This document shows, piece by piece, positions 53,014 through 64,000 of a stretch of 64,000 bases of DNA. The stretch is taken from NCBI GenBank assembly GCA_963691705.1, contig OY829541.1, positions 43,293,661-43,357,660 of the forward strand. Direction: 5' to 3'. Origin of the DNA: Viola odorata (Eukaryota; Streptophyta; Magnoliopsida; Malpighiales; Violaceae). Numbering within the stretch: the stretch's first letter is position 1; every line of letters starts with the position of its first letter. A program made the position numbers and the translations under genes. The notes beneath the pieces were generated by a model that was not told the origin of the DNA, did not search any database, and saw only the letters and a program-made list of their open reading frames with translations.

Positions 53014-54621
53014 ATGGCCGAACAAGCTAAGACAGAGGAAGGGTTGGCCGCCAGGATTAAAGAATTGAAAGAGTAGGTTAGGGCTACTGCAGAAAGGGCC
53101 GCTCAAGCCCAAAAAGAGCGAGATGAAGCAATCTCTGAGTTCCCACCTGGCTTCGACCCTAAACTGACAACGGGACCTACCTCATCCACCATCGTCGGAT
53201 CTTCAAACCCCCAATCTTTCCTTAGTCCCGGGGGTCATTGGAAATGGATGGATCCTTTTATTGCACCTATCACCACAATTCCTGTAGTTAACACAGGTGG
53301 AGAAACAGCTACAACCTTACAACATTCCTTGGTCAACCTCTCCTTAGACCCTGGTCAAAATCCGATTCCTCAGGAATCCTAGGGCTTTTGCCCACCTCAA
53401 GGCCACTCTACCCAAATCATTGTCCCCGATCCCACGGGAATTCGGCCTCCTCTTGTCAATCCAACGCAACCACCCTCTGCATCAATACCTCTACATCCCC
53501 TTGGTCCTAATGCGGTCTCCATGGAAAGACCAAATACAGATAGGTTGAGCATACTAGAAGAGAGGCTCAGAGCCATTGAAGGAACGGACCCCTTTGACCC
53601 CATGGGCCCAGCCGACATGTGCATGGTCCCAGGAATCATAATACCGCCGAAATATAAGATTCCAGATTTTGAGAAATACACTGGGGTCGAGTGCCCAAGG
53701 ACTCACCTCAAAGCCTATTGTAACAAAATGGCAGATATGATATATAATGAACCTCTGTTGATCCATCTATTCAGGGAAAGCTTGGCCAAGCATGCGTTAA
53801 CTTGGTACATGAGTTTGGACAGAATTAAAATCAAGACTTGGAGGAATTTGTCTGATGCCTTCTTTAAACAATATAAATTCAACATAGAGGTAGCACCGGA
53901 CCGCTCCGACCTCCAAAACCTAAAGAAAATGGACCAATCAGTAAAAGCCTATGCCCAAAGATGGAGGGAGCTAGCGGCTAGGATGTCTCCTCCCTTAAAC
54001 GACAAAGAGCTCATAGCCATCTTTGTAAACACCTTCAAAACCCCTTACTACACCTACCTTATCTCCAATCCATCGAACAACTTTTCCGACATGGTTCTAA
54101 TAGCGGAAAGAGTTGAGCAAGGGATCAAGATAGGGAGAATCGTCATTCCCACGCCAGAGGTAACACCTAAGAAAGAGCTTATTGTAAATAAAGATGTCAA
54201 TTTGGCCTCTCATCAGCCTAGCTACAGGCTACCTTTCGCGCCACCTCCTCAATACCCTACACCATTACCTTCGCCTCCATATAACCCACCAAACAAGTAA
54301 AATAACCCAAGTAACCGGTGGAATCAGGAGCTGCCGCAACCTCTTCCCGCTACTCTAGGGGAGATTTACAAACATCTCTTGGCGGCTAGGCAAATTGCGC
54401 CCACCCCAATGGCGCCTCTACGACCTCCCTACCCGAAGTGGTACGATCATAACACTAGATGCGAATACCATGCTGGAGCTCAGGGTCACACGATAGAGAA
54501 TTGCTTCGCCCTAAGAGGAAAGGTTCACCACTTGGTCAAGAATGGATGGATCTCTTTTGAAGAGTTAACCAAAGGACCTAACGCTAACGCCAACGCCAAC
54601 CCTCCTCCTACCAACTTTTGA
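53014..54621 (+). pseudogene. Ogre-like gag with zinc finger, three stops
   Basis: The ATG at 53014 (MAEQAKTEEGLAARIKELKE) aligns with the start at 10199. The frame continues through stops at 53074 and 53380 into ERLRAIEGTDPFDPMGPADM, YKIPDFEKYTGVECPRTHLK, LIHLFRESLAKHALTWYMSL, DAFFKQYKFNIEVAPDRSDL, MDQSVKAYAQRWRELAARM and TFKTPYYTYLISNPSNNF. After a TAA at 54298 the same frame gives the zinc-finger-like WYDHNTRCEYHAGAQGHTIE then NCFALRGKVHHLV and ends at 54621. This is the typical Ogre/Tat gag. No protease or pol follows it. Confidence 0.9.
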
Positions 54622-55365
54622 ATAATCCTCTCTGGCGGCCCCTACTGTAGGTATCAAGGGAAGTCTGTTTCCTTTGTTTTGCTTTCTGTTTTAGCTATTG
54701 TACGATCCTTATGTAAGTCCTTTCAGGGGGCAACTTTTGATATCTTTAAAAGCTTTTGGTCCTTGTGATTATAAATAAAACTTCGCTTGTTGAAAATCAT
54801 ACGTTTTTAACATTTCTTAGATCAAGCACATTTATCATTTTCACGGTTAACTTGTGCGCTCATTAGAAATTATATAAACATACGTGATCTTGTTTGTCAA
54901 CTCTTATATCCGTGACGTGTTTAGATGTAAGCAATCACAAAATATATCCCTGTGAGTATTTTGGGCCTTGATGCCTTATTTCTTTCATAAGTGTAAATGC
55001 TAAACTAGGTGCTAGTTAGATTTGCATAATATCTAGGGTACATGAACAATCAGACATGGGATAACAGTAAGATGACATTGGACTTTGTAATTTATTTTTC
55101 CAACCAAACCTACACTACCCTACATTCCTTTTTCCACCTCAAGACCCTTCAAAGCCTTCTCCTCATAAATGAGCAAGTGCTCGACTAAGGTGGCCAACCA
55201 CACATGTTAAGTTCATTACAACGGATCAACAAGACGACAAGAAAACCCCCCCAAGGGAGACGACCCGTGCTAATACGCGGAAGAGTAAAGGAAATCAATC
55301 AGAAGGTCTTTGCCCGAAAGAACCGAAACAAAGGAAATCGCATCTACTTCACTTGCTATTAATAC
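54622..55365 (+). other. Ogre-like internal region, no gene
   Basis: The position where protease and pol should start contains only AT-rich sequence with no recognisable domain in either strand. Confidence 0.6.
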
Positions 55366-55369
55366 CTAC

Positions 55370-55520
55370 AAGAAAAAAAGAAGGAAAAGAAAAGGAAGAA
55401 AGAAAAGAAAAAAAGAGGAAAAAATAAATTTAAAAAAAAAAGAGAAAAGAAAATGAAATAAGGACAAAAGGAAAAACGAAAAAGGAAAAGAGAGGAAAGA
55501 AATACAAAGAAAAGGTGTCT
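55370..55520 (+). other. 150-bp polypurine stretch
   Basis: Almost purely A and G on the plus strand (AAGGAAAAGAAAAGGAAG and similar). It produces a spurious Phe/Leu-rich open frame on the minus strand. Confidence 0.9.
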
Positions 55521-56700
55521 CAAGAACCACCAACTCAATAAAAATGGAAGCAAGTGAATCGAGATCGATCAGAGATGACCATGAGAAAGAATGTCCCAAC
55601 AAAAGAAGAAGAACTCGTGTGCGTTGCTCTTCTCCACCATCAAATCGCCAAAACATCTTTCACCATAATTTGCCCTCATCACAATCAGTCAATGAGCGCA
55701 AACTCAAACAAAAAACCAACAACACCACAAACTTCCCCTTTCCATAAAATCTCTCACTTCTTATCTCTTGCAAAGTCCTCTGGATTCTTAAAAGGCCTAT
55801 GCATGTGCATCTTCATTTGAAGTCTATTCACTCGGATTGACATTGCAAATTTAATTTTTGTGCTATGTTTATTGCATTTTTAGGAGTGTAAACACATAAC
55901 GTAGCTTTTTTTAGCGTGAGCGCAAACACTAATATCTAGTGAGGATAGCTTACATGTACATGTCATGGGAAAGTCTTGTTCTTGAGGTCGTTATTTCCTG
56001 AACAAGACATCGACGTTATCTAGACTTGCATCAATCATGTTTAAATAACGAAATTGGACGAACAATTTATCCAAAAAAAAAATTCTTGAATTTACTTTCT
56101 TAAACAAAGAAATCATTTTCATTCCAAACAAAAAACTTGGGGGCAAGCCATGGGTTAAATGTAGGAATATTTGATATTTCTCACATTATCATTTGCTCTC
56201 TCTTTTTCTATATGTTGCTGCTTTTGTGTTTGCTTCCTTTCTATTTATAGGATACAGATACACTTTGATGCAATCACGTCAACCTTGGGTCTTCGATAAA
56301 GAAATCGTTGTAAAACCCTCGCGTCTTGGATTTTCATTAAAATCCAATCAACATCGAATGGAGCACGTTACCACTCCTTCAAACATGGGTCTTCGATAAA
56401 GAAGTCGTCGTAAGGCCCTCGCCCCGGATATTTTCAAATAAATCCAATCAAGTTGGGAAAAGCAGAACGGCCTTCCAAGGCAACCATTCGCGAATTCACG
56501 TTGAGTCGTTAGAAGGGTCGTGCAAAGGTAAGTGGCTTCGAACCAAAGGTACGTTCCAACTCTCATTTACTTTTCTGTCATTTACTTCTCTACCAAAACA
56601 TATGAAATGTGAGTGTTACCCTCACCTTACATAATTCTACATTTCTGCATGATTATTACTCCTCCTTGAGCGAGTACTTTCCTGTCTATCTATATAACTC
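55521..56700 (+). other. Ogre-like 3' region before the tandem array, no gene
   Basis: A short direct duplication occurs around 56285-56440 (GGGTCTTCGATAAAGAAATC and GGGTCTTCGATAAAGAAGTC, about 104 bp apart). Otherwise no gene or element is seen. Confidence 0.55.
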
Positions 56701-56724
56701 CTCCTTGAGCGACTACATTTTAAG

Positions 56725-57810
56725 CACCAGCGTCCGGAGAGCGATAGCCTCACACGGTCGTGTAGTTACATTTTCAACACCAGTGTCCGGAGAGTGATAG
56801 CCTCGCACGGTCGTGTAGTTATACTTTCAGCACCAGCATCCGGAGAGCGATAGCCTCGCACGGTCGTGTAGTTATACTTTCAGCACCAGCGTCCGGAGAG
56901 CGATAGCCTCGCACGGACCTTCATTCACACTTCTACGTCAACATCCGGAGAGAGATAGCCTCGCACGGACATTCCTTCACATTGCTACATCCAGAGAGAG
57001 ATAACCTCGCACGGACCTTCATTCACACTTCTACGCCAACATCCGGAGAGCGATAGCCTCGCACGGACCTTCATTCACACTTCTACGCCAACATCCGGAG
57101 AGCGATAGCCTCACACGGACATTCCTTCACATTTTCCACGTCAATATCCGGAGAGCGATAGCCTCGCACAGACCTTCATTCACACTTCTACGTCAACATC
57201 CGGAGAGCAATAGCCTCGCACGGACATTCCTTCACATTTTCCACGTCAACATCCAGAGAGCGATAGCCTCGCACGGACCTTCATTCACACTTCTATGTCA
57301 ACATCTAGAGAGCGATAGCCTCGCACGGACATTCCTTCACATTGCCACATCAATATCCGGAGAGCGATAGCCTCGCACGGACATTCCTTCACACTTCTAC
57401 ATCATCGTTCGGAGAGCGATAACCTCGCACGGACACACAACGATATTTTCCCACATCAACATCCGTAGAGCGATAGCCTCGCATGGACATTCCTTCACAC
57501 TTCTACATCATCGTTCGGAGAGCGATAACCTCGCACGGACACACAATGATATTTTCCCACATCAACATCCGGAGAGCGATAGCCTCGCACGGACATTCCT
57601 TCACACTTCTACATCATCGTTCGGAGAGCGATAAACTCACACAGACACACAATGATATTTTCCCACATCAGCATTCAGAGAGCGATAGCCTCGCATGAAC
57701 ATGCTTTCACAGTTTCCACGTCAACGTTCGTAGAGCGATAGCCTCGCACGGACATGCAATCTCATTTTTTTCATACCATCATCTGGTCATGTGATAGCCT
57801 CACCCAGACC
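56725..57810. repeat. About 53-bp tandem array in the 3' untranslated region
   Basis: About 20 copies built on CCGGAGAGCGATAGCCTCGC. The first copies are followed by TCGTGTAGTTATACTTTC; later ones alternate CCTTCATTCACACTTCTACG and CATTCCTTCACATTTTCCAC. Periods are 51-54 bp. The array ends about 130 bp before the polypurine tract. Confidence 0.92.
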
Positions 57811-57935
57811 AGAATTTAAAGCTCACCCCACTCCCAGGTAAGTCTCCATCATTTCCAAAACCGTGGTAGTACTTAGGGCAACCGTCTTTACTGCTAATCA
57901 AAAATCTCAGTTACACTGCATTTTTGATCAGACAG

Positions 57936-57947
57936 TAAAGAGGGGGC
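57936..57947 (+). other. Polypurine tract of plus-strand Ogre-like element
   Basis: TAAAGAGGGGGC lies just before the 3' LTR TG terminus at 57951. Confidence 0.8.
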
Positions 57948-59164
57948 AACTGTTGCTACTCGATTTTTGACTCATGTCATAACTTTTTCGCATTTTTTAC
58001 GCTTATCACATTTTAATAGCTCGTCTAGGTTGAATTTCTGTCGATTCTTAGTCCTAAGCTAGTTTGTTTAATATTACGGGTCGTTTCGTGTCTTTTTAGT
58101 TTTTCATATTTTTAACTGTCTTTTCGCGAACTTCTATCGGCCCCGAGTAAATTTCCCGGGACCATGGATCGAGCACTATTTCTTTGTTTGATAATTACGT
58201 GCTAATTTTCTCTCTCACGCCACCGCGTTCAGTTTCGTTCAATTTTTATCGTAAGGACATTTATTTTGCGCACGAACATTTTGACACTTCAGAAAGAGAA
58301 AATAAATATGTTAAATCAACTTTCACATTTCTTCACTGTATATTTGTTTTCTTGCCTTATTTTTCTACACATAGTTGTACCCTCGTCTCGGATTTAGTTT
58401 CACTTTCATACGATTTGGCTCGTACCAAAATATCCCGTTCATGCCCAAAAATAGGATAAATACCACATAAATGCATGTAAATCCTCCACCTCCTCGCCAA
58501 CTCATTTAGATCATCACAACCTCCCATCTGATCACTCTTGGCCAGATGATTTAGCTTGCTCATCACCCAACCACACAATCAACCCCGGCCACACAACCGA
58601 TCCGGCCAACCCCGGCCACACACACAATCGACTTCATTTTTTTTCCTTCTCTATAAATAGCAAGCTTCATCCAACAAATCAAGGGCACCAAATCCTCCTT
58701 TTAATCTCCATTTCTTGCACTACTTTTTCGGATAAAAATCTCTCCTGGACAAGGTAAGGCCCTGTTTACCTCAGGGAATTTTCCCGAAAATTCTCCAGTT
58801 TTTTAAAAACTGGATGTTTTTTTTAGAAAACGTGTTTACTTCGCGTTGTTTTCATTTCGAAAATGAAAATGAAAATTTTCAGAATGAAAACTCATGTGTA
58901 AGTTTTGAAAATACCAAAACCCTGTTTTCTATTTTTCTAACTCATCCCTTCTCAAATTGAAAACACGCTTCTCTATTTTGAGTATTAATGAATCTTTCAA
59001 TAACCCAATTTTGCCCCTGCTCTTTCTTCTTCATGCAACGCTTCTTCTTCTTCTCTTCTGCTCCATACCTCTGCTCTCTCGTAGTTAGCTCGCTGCTCTC
59101 TCGTCGTTCTCTTCTCCATCGTCCCAATTTCTTGTTCTCTTTCTCTTTGATATCGATCTAATTC

Positions 59165-59600
59165 ATGAATCGGAGCTCGCAAAACTAGTAGAAAATAAAG
59201 AGCTGGAGAGGAAGGGAAGAAAAACCAACGCCCTCCATAATCTCTCCGATAAGCTCTACGAGGAGTGAAAGAATGCGGCTCTTGAGGTCTGTCTTCCTTG
59301 TTTTCGCTCTCGGTTGCTCCTCCTCCACCACCCACCAAAAATGACGGTATTTCGCTCCCTCAATCTCTTCTGTTTTTATATGTTTTTCCCTCTATTGCGT
59401 CTCTTTGTTGATTTGTGTCGCCGTCTATCCCGACGTCGTGTTGGTCACTGAAAATGAGAGGTTTTTTTCTGGAAACATCGATGTGGAGACATTGATGTCC
59501 TTCAGCGACGATCTGGTGGGGATATTGAAGAACCAGAAAGATACTAACAGCTTGACGCAGTGTTTTGAGCAATTAAAGGCATTTGGGTCATTTTCCCTCA
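59165..59600 (+). pseudogene. Captured exon-like sequence, unrecognised
   Basis: Two exon-like open stretches follow a CT-rich leader. The first, about 59166-59290, encodes ESELAKLVENKELERKGRK and NALHNLSDKLYEE and then a stop. The second, about 59411-59590, encodes VVLVTENERFFSGNIDVETL and MSFSDDLVGILKNQKDTNSL. The composition is that of a real protein, but I cannot name the parent gene. There is no good ATG for the second stretch. Confidence 0.45.
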
Positions 59601-60672
59601 CCTCAACTAACTACATAGCAACTCTTCTGTGTTTGATTTCAATTAATTACTGCTTTAGAGTTTATTTGATTTAATTGTTGTTTGTGGCCGGATTTAACTA
59701 ATTTGATTGCTGAACCTTTGGCTTCTACATAGTAGTTTATTATTGTCACTTAAGCAGTTGGCTTCGCGTAGTTCTTATGACTGTACATGGAGATGCTCTA
59801 TTTTTGTTGTTCAATTGGGCTAACATTTTATAGTTTTGCGGCTGTTTTTCTGCCGTGTAGTTGTTCTATAGCTTGCCACGGTTGTTCTACTATTTAATTG
59901 ATATGATTAAGTGATTGGGGCTCCACTTGTAGTTAGCGTACGTGATTGTGAGTTTTATTGTGACCCCTATATTCATTGGAATCAATGCACTGGATAGTTG
60001 TATTCATTCTTGATTGGTCATAGGTGGTAGCAGGATCGAAGAAGGTATAAAGTGCATGAGCTTGGCTTAATATTATGTTATCAGATTACCAATGTGTTAG
60101 CAAATTGAACCTTTTGCATAGAACTAACAATTATTGCTATAACTTTCTTTTGATGCCATTACGGTGTCCCACCATTCTTCTTTCTTCAAGGTGTCTGATT
60201 TGGCCTTTGTTGTGTTCCCTGTGGTGTTCTCTGATTAGTAAGTTGTAAGCTAGGGAATCACTATTAGTTTATATAGTCAGAATTGCAGCAAGTTACTCAG
60301 ATTACCTTAGCTAGGATTCTGGGGGTACTGTTCATGCTTCTGTAATGATGGTTCATTAATCGTATAGTTAATAGTTGTGTCTTGATGTGTGTGCTACGTC
60401 CTTTTCAGTCCATTACACATTAGTAGTCCAATCATAATATGTTTGTCACATTTCAAATTTTCAACTTCCCTTCAAAGTTAATACCTTGAATTCTATGAAA
60501 ACTTTTAATAAACCTATCAATTCGTGATATGGGATTTGCTAGCATGTCACTAATATATATTTTTGGTGATATTCATGATTATATTTTGCGTTTTATGCTG
60601 TTACAATTGGTTTTCATTAATCCATGAGCCCACTTAGATTCTAGTTTTCATTGTGGCATCAACTTCAGAGCT

Positions 60673-60804
60673 TTGAATTTTAAGAAAAAGAAAGTTGAGG
60701 CTGATATAGTTGAGGATGCTTGTTTGGGAGAAGGAGATATTTGTGTCTTTGAGCTGCTGAAATCAAGGGATGTTCTGCTGAAAGTTACTGTATTTTCTGA
60801 TTAA
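60673..60804 (+). pseudogene. Captured B3-domain fragment
   Basis: The open frame ends LGEGDICVFELLKSRDVLLK then VTVFSD and a TAA at 60802. The pattern GD-CVFEL followed by a hydrophobic strand is the C-terminal end of plant B3 DNA-binding domains (REM/B3 type). The sequence before it ends CAACTTCAG, a plausible intron acceptor. Only the last 40 or so codons are present. It is presumably non-functional. Confidence 0.6.
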
Positions 60805-62417
60805 TTTCCGGGTTAATTTCGTGTTCAAGTTGTGGTTCTTTTCATGTTCAATTTGTGGCTATTCTTGGGTTCAATTTGTGGCTAATTTTTGGATTAATTG
60901 TGGCTGGATTTTTGCTAATGTTTGTAGCTGTTTTTCTGCTTGATTTGCTGCCTAATTAATTACTTGTTCACGAATGAATTCAACCATTCAACCTTGATTT
61001 CAAGTTCCTGTATTTAAGGATTGATGTCTTTTGTGCCATTTTTATACCGTAATCATCTCAAGAAGTGATATCATTGCCTTTTTCCTTACTTTTATTAATG
61101 AAGTACTAGCCTGATTGGTTCATATGCTACTGTGTCTATTATCTTCACATGCTTTCTTGTCCTATGTGAGCATACCCAAGCTCATATGCATCCTTGATAT
61201 GGTAAATTGAATTGATGCATACTTAAGGTGTTTCGAACTATATTAAGTTCTACTGTCCCACCATAGAGTAAATGAACAAGAGTGCTTTACTATATATTTT
61301 AAGTATATGCTTCTTCAGAAGTAGTATACAATATCTCATAAGCAAATTTATCTTTTTATGTGTGGTGGGAGAGTAGAACTTATCCTAAAAGATCCGTAAT
61401 GTGTTTCGACTGTAATATAAGCTCTTTCTTTCTAACACTTATCGTCCACAGAGTCCCAAGGGTTATTATAAACAATCTATTGTGTAGGAGTGACGGAAGG
61501 TACTTTTAAGCATTCTCAACAACTCCTTTTGCTGTTATTATTGAAGACTATTTGACTTCATTGTGGGATCAGTTCCGACTGCTATTTGTTATTTGTTGTG
61601 TATGCATTTTATGAGGAGCATCAGATTAATCCTTCTCATAAAGTGTTGTTACAAGCTTTAAATATCCTCGAGTGTTTATTGCCTTGTGAATTATTTCATC
61701 CTTCTTTTTCCTTCAATCTCTGTTATCATGCACTTCACAAACCATTGAGATATGCAACTGTGAATTTTTTATGGCTTTTAATGCAAACTTCTTTATGTCA
61801 TGTGAAGTTTGTTCAAAACAGTCAACCAACTAAAAAGTATATGAAATTTTATAGGTTTGTCTTGTTATGTTTCTCCAGTTTGATGTATGTTGTGCATACA
61901 TTTTAGGATATTAGTTTATATGATTTGCTTCTTTTGATGTGCTTTCGTTATGCATGAAAAGTAGGATTTGGGCATGTTTCTTTTGCTCAATCTTATGCTT
62001 TATTTGGAACAAATTTTCTATAGACTTCAAAATGCTAAGGTAATTAGATGGCAAACTACAAAATGCTTTAAGGTATTGTGAATAACAGTATAAAGTTTGG
62101 TACGACATACTGAATTATCTTCGAGATCACTCTGGTTGAAGCAAGTTGTCTTCAAAGTAGTTAAAAGTGATCTGTTAAGGTTTTTAGTTTCTAATTAATT
62201 TTGCTCATGAATTGCTCATAGCTATCTTGATATTAGGAAAGGCACATTGCAGATATTCGTGGTTTAATATAGGATTCCATCTTGCGAGCATTCTGATTGA
62301 TGAGATGTTTAGTTGTTGGTACTTTTATGAAAGATGCATAGTTCCTGAACTCTCTTTCCATTTTGTTTTGCCCCTTTCTAATTCTTTTTTTCCCCTCATC
62401 ATTTTATGCATTGGAAG
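60805..62417 (+). other. Intron-like interior of the Harbinger-like element
   Basis: T-rich sequence with no recognised exon. It looks like plant intronic DNA carried along with the captured fragments. The same holds for 59601-60672. Confidence 0.5.
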
Positions 62418-62579
62418 GATGATGAAGGCCAAACTCCATTGCATTATGCTGTTGTCTGTGAGAGGGAGACCATTGCTGAATTTCTTGTGAAGCACAATGC
62501 GGATACAGAAGGGAAGGATAATGATGACAGCTCTGCTAAAGATCTTTGCGAATTGGAGTGGCATTGCCTGCGAGGCTGA
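62418..62579 (+). pseudogene. Captured ankyrin exon resembling acyl-CoA-binding protein ACBP1/2
   Basis: A 53-codon open stretch contains DDEGQTPLHYAVVCERETIA, EFLVKHNADTEGKD and SAKDLCELEWHCLRG, ending at the TGA at 62577. The ankyrin repeat plus the C-terminal LCE-W block resembles the end of ankyrin-repeat acyl-CoA-binding proteins of plants (ACBP1/ACBP2 type). It follows an intron-like T-rich stretch and is followed by a 3'UTR-like region. The parent gene's acyl-CoA-binding domain is not present. The assignment is from memory of the family and should be searched. Confidence 0.62.
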
Positions 62580-64000
62580 CTGATGATAGATCTGTTGTTT
62601 CTTCTAGCTAGTTTTGTCTTGACTATTGTTGGTTCGTGTAATTTTCCATTCATCATTTCAATAATGTCATTCTCAATTTCTCAGCCCATTGCCCAATTGC
62701 ATCTTTATTTTTTTTTCACGTCGTGAGTGATAGGCGGCGGTGGGAAGAAGACAAGAAAGAGTTTTTTTTTCTTTCCTTTTGTTGTGTGTACGAAGGCCAT
62801 GTATCAAATCAAGTTGCAATGTGTATGAAATTGTTTCTTGATCAATGAAATGAAGGAGAGTTTATATCCAAGTTGCGGGAGAAGTTCTAATGAAGTATAT
62901 ATGTAATGGAAGAGAATTTAATACTGTGATTTATATATGTAATTTTTTTTAAAATACTCAATATTTAACTTTTTTTCTTCTTCTAATGAAGTATTATTTC
63001 TTGTTATAAATAAATGGGTTAAACGAAAAATGGGTCCCTGCACTATTTGATTGTCTTATTTCAGCCTTCTATTTTTTTCGTGTTTTAAAACTTCCTCTAC
63101 TTCAATCGAATGATTTATTTCTCTTTTTAAATGCAATATTTAAATACAATATTAGAAGATTGATGTTATATTTAATAATTTTTCCCTTTTTAAAATGACT
63201 ATTAAATTTTCAAATGATTTCTTCTTTTCATTACAAATATTTTCGGTTTTCCACAAAAAATGAAAACGCGCAAAGTAAACACGTTTTCCAGTTTTCAGAT
63301 CAGGAAATTCTTACATTCAGTGCGAAGTAAACGCGTTCTCCAGTTTTTCTGATCAGGAAACAAGCACGAAGTAAACACGTTTTCTAGTTTTCAGAATGAA
63401 AATAAACAGCAAATTGAAAATTGAAAATTCTCAAAAACAACAAATTGAAAATTGAAAATTCTCCCAGGTAAACGCACCCTAAGCTTTTCTTTTAGTTTTG
63501 TCTTTAAAAATTCATTTTTGTTTATAATGCATGAATAACTTGTTAAAACTTGCCTCACATGCTTAGTTTTCATGTTAGTTATGCTCTCCTTGCCTCAATT
63601 TAATTGTATAATGCACTAGCTAATTAATAGCCATATATGCATGTTAAATAACTAAATCTTTCCATGTGAAATTGCTACTATTTTTGAGTGTTTTGCTTGC
63701 TGTTTTTATTGCTTTGATTTACTGTTTTGATAGAGTAATTAGGGGAGCCATTTTGGGTAAGAATGGTAGAAGTGTGGGAGCTTGGCCTTTGGCCATGGTG
63801 GCTGGTTCGTTTGAGAAGAAAGGTAAGGAAGAAGAAGAAGAGGTAAGCGGGAAAGGAGGGAGGAAAGGTGATGGGCTTAGGCCCAATTTTGTTTAAAAAT
63901 TAAAAGGTGGGCTTGGCTTGTGCCGAGCCCATTTTTTAATGTCCAAAAATCCCTTGTGGGTCCCACTTATTTTCGTATATGCCATGTATAATTTTCGTAT

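Larger units (their letters stand above)
58758..63479. mobile_element. PIF/Harbinger-like transposon carrying host-gene fragments (4.7 kb)
   Basis: It is flanked by the 3-bp duplication TAA (58755-58757 and 63480-63482); the empty site AAGGTAAGCTTTTC is present in the 5' LTR at about 32119. The ends are GGCCCTGTTTACCT and, inverted, GGGTGCGTTTACCT (10 of 14 matches). Subterminal inverted repeats containing GAAAACGTGTTTACTTCG (58834 onwards) recur inverted two to three times near the right end (63265-63410). No transposase is visible. The interior resembles host-gene introns and exons. The TAA duplication and TIR start fit PIF/Harbinger better than hAT or Mutator. Confidence 0.78.
31316..64000 (+). 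mobile_element. Plus-strand Ogre-like retrotransposon, non-autonomous, right end outside window
   Basis: The 5' LTR (31316-50189) is split by the Retand-like element. The internal region 50190-57950 carries a PBS, an ORF1 remnant, a tandem array, gag and a second array, but no protease, RT, RNase H or integrase. A polypurine tract at 57936-57947 precedes the 3' LTR at 57951, which contains a Harbinger-like insertion and continues past 64000. LTR ends are TGTTGCTACT and GTGCGACA. It belongs to the same broad family as the minus-strand element at 9456-28283 (same PBS, same gag, same ORF1 ends) but to a different LTR subfamily. Confidence 0.88.
57951..64000 (+). repeat. Ogre-like 3' LTR (partial), with nested DNA transposon
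   Basis: It matches 31316-32640 in two blocks, 57951-58757 and 63483-64000, separated by the Harbinger-like insertion. TATA box at 58652-58659. The right end lies beyond the window. Differences from the 5' LTR are few by eye. Confidence 0.88.

Noticed and set aside
55359..55656. Phe/Leu-rich minus-strand open frames suggesting membrane proteins
   Set aside because: They arise from the polypurine stretch read on the other strand.
56725..57810. Possible CRISPR-like array of short direct repeats
   Set aside because: Units are contiguous degenerate 53-bp tandem repeats in the 3' UTR of a plant retrotransposon, with no unique spacers.
62212..62490. 92-codon open frame across the start of the ACBP-like exon
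   Set aside because: It is in a different frame from the ankyrin coding sequence and spans intron-like DNA.

Overview
The window is plant nuclear DNA, almost certainly from an angiosperm with a repeat-rich genome and more likely a eudicot than a monocot. It consists of nested and decayed transposable elements. I found no intact host gene, no rRNA or tRNA gene and no CRISPR array. Every retrotransposon polyprotein carries stops or frameshifts, so none looks autonomous.

Layout, left to right. (1) 1-1055: plus-strand Athila-type gag/protease fragment. It meets, head to head, (2) 1056-9399: a minus-strand Athila-type fragment (gag, protease, RT, RNase H) whose LTR (4496-9399) is split by a 3.4 kb solo LTR of an Ogre-like element (4554-7998, target duplication ACAAT). 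(3) 9400-28283: a minus-strand Ogre-like (Tat lineage) element with a truncated gag, an extra ORF1, a PBS and a 3 kb LTR. That LTR was hit by a CRM-like chromovirus (15600-27455). The CRM-like element was in turn hit three times by one family of Retand-like elements: solo LTR 17162-17734, deleted element 18315-21335, and inverted solo LTR 24198-24736. (4) 28284-31315: a truncated CACTA (En/Spm) TNP2-type transposase. (5) 31316 to beyond 64000: a plus-strand Ogre-like element with gag but no pol. Its 5' LTR was hit by a nearly complete 15.9 kb Retand-like element (32969-48864, target duplication ATTTA). Its 3' LTR was hit by a 4.7 kb PIF/Harbinger-like DNA transposon (58758-63479, target duplication TAA) carrying fragments of host genes.

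Several insertion coordinates rest on perfect target-site duplications. Inside coding regions they are also supported by the fact that removing the insert plus one duplication restores the host element's reading frame.

The least ordinary content is as follows. The Retand-like element has a block of four antisense genes between pol and the 3' LTR. Three of them have a TATA box, and the largest has been tandemly duplicated and is interrupted by short GT-AG introns. The Harbinger-like element carries pieces resembling an ankyrin-repeat acyl-CoA-binding protein and a B3-domain protein. The CRM-like integrase reading frame continues about 167 codons into the LTR as a Lys/Ala/Pro-rich tail. The Ogre-like ORF1 module is bounded by inverted repeats in both copies. 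There are also several element-internal tandem arrays with unit lengths of about 43/52, 50, 53, 160 and 182 bp. The CRM-like element and the nesting density suggest pericentromeric or other heterochromatic DNA; this is inference.
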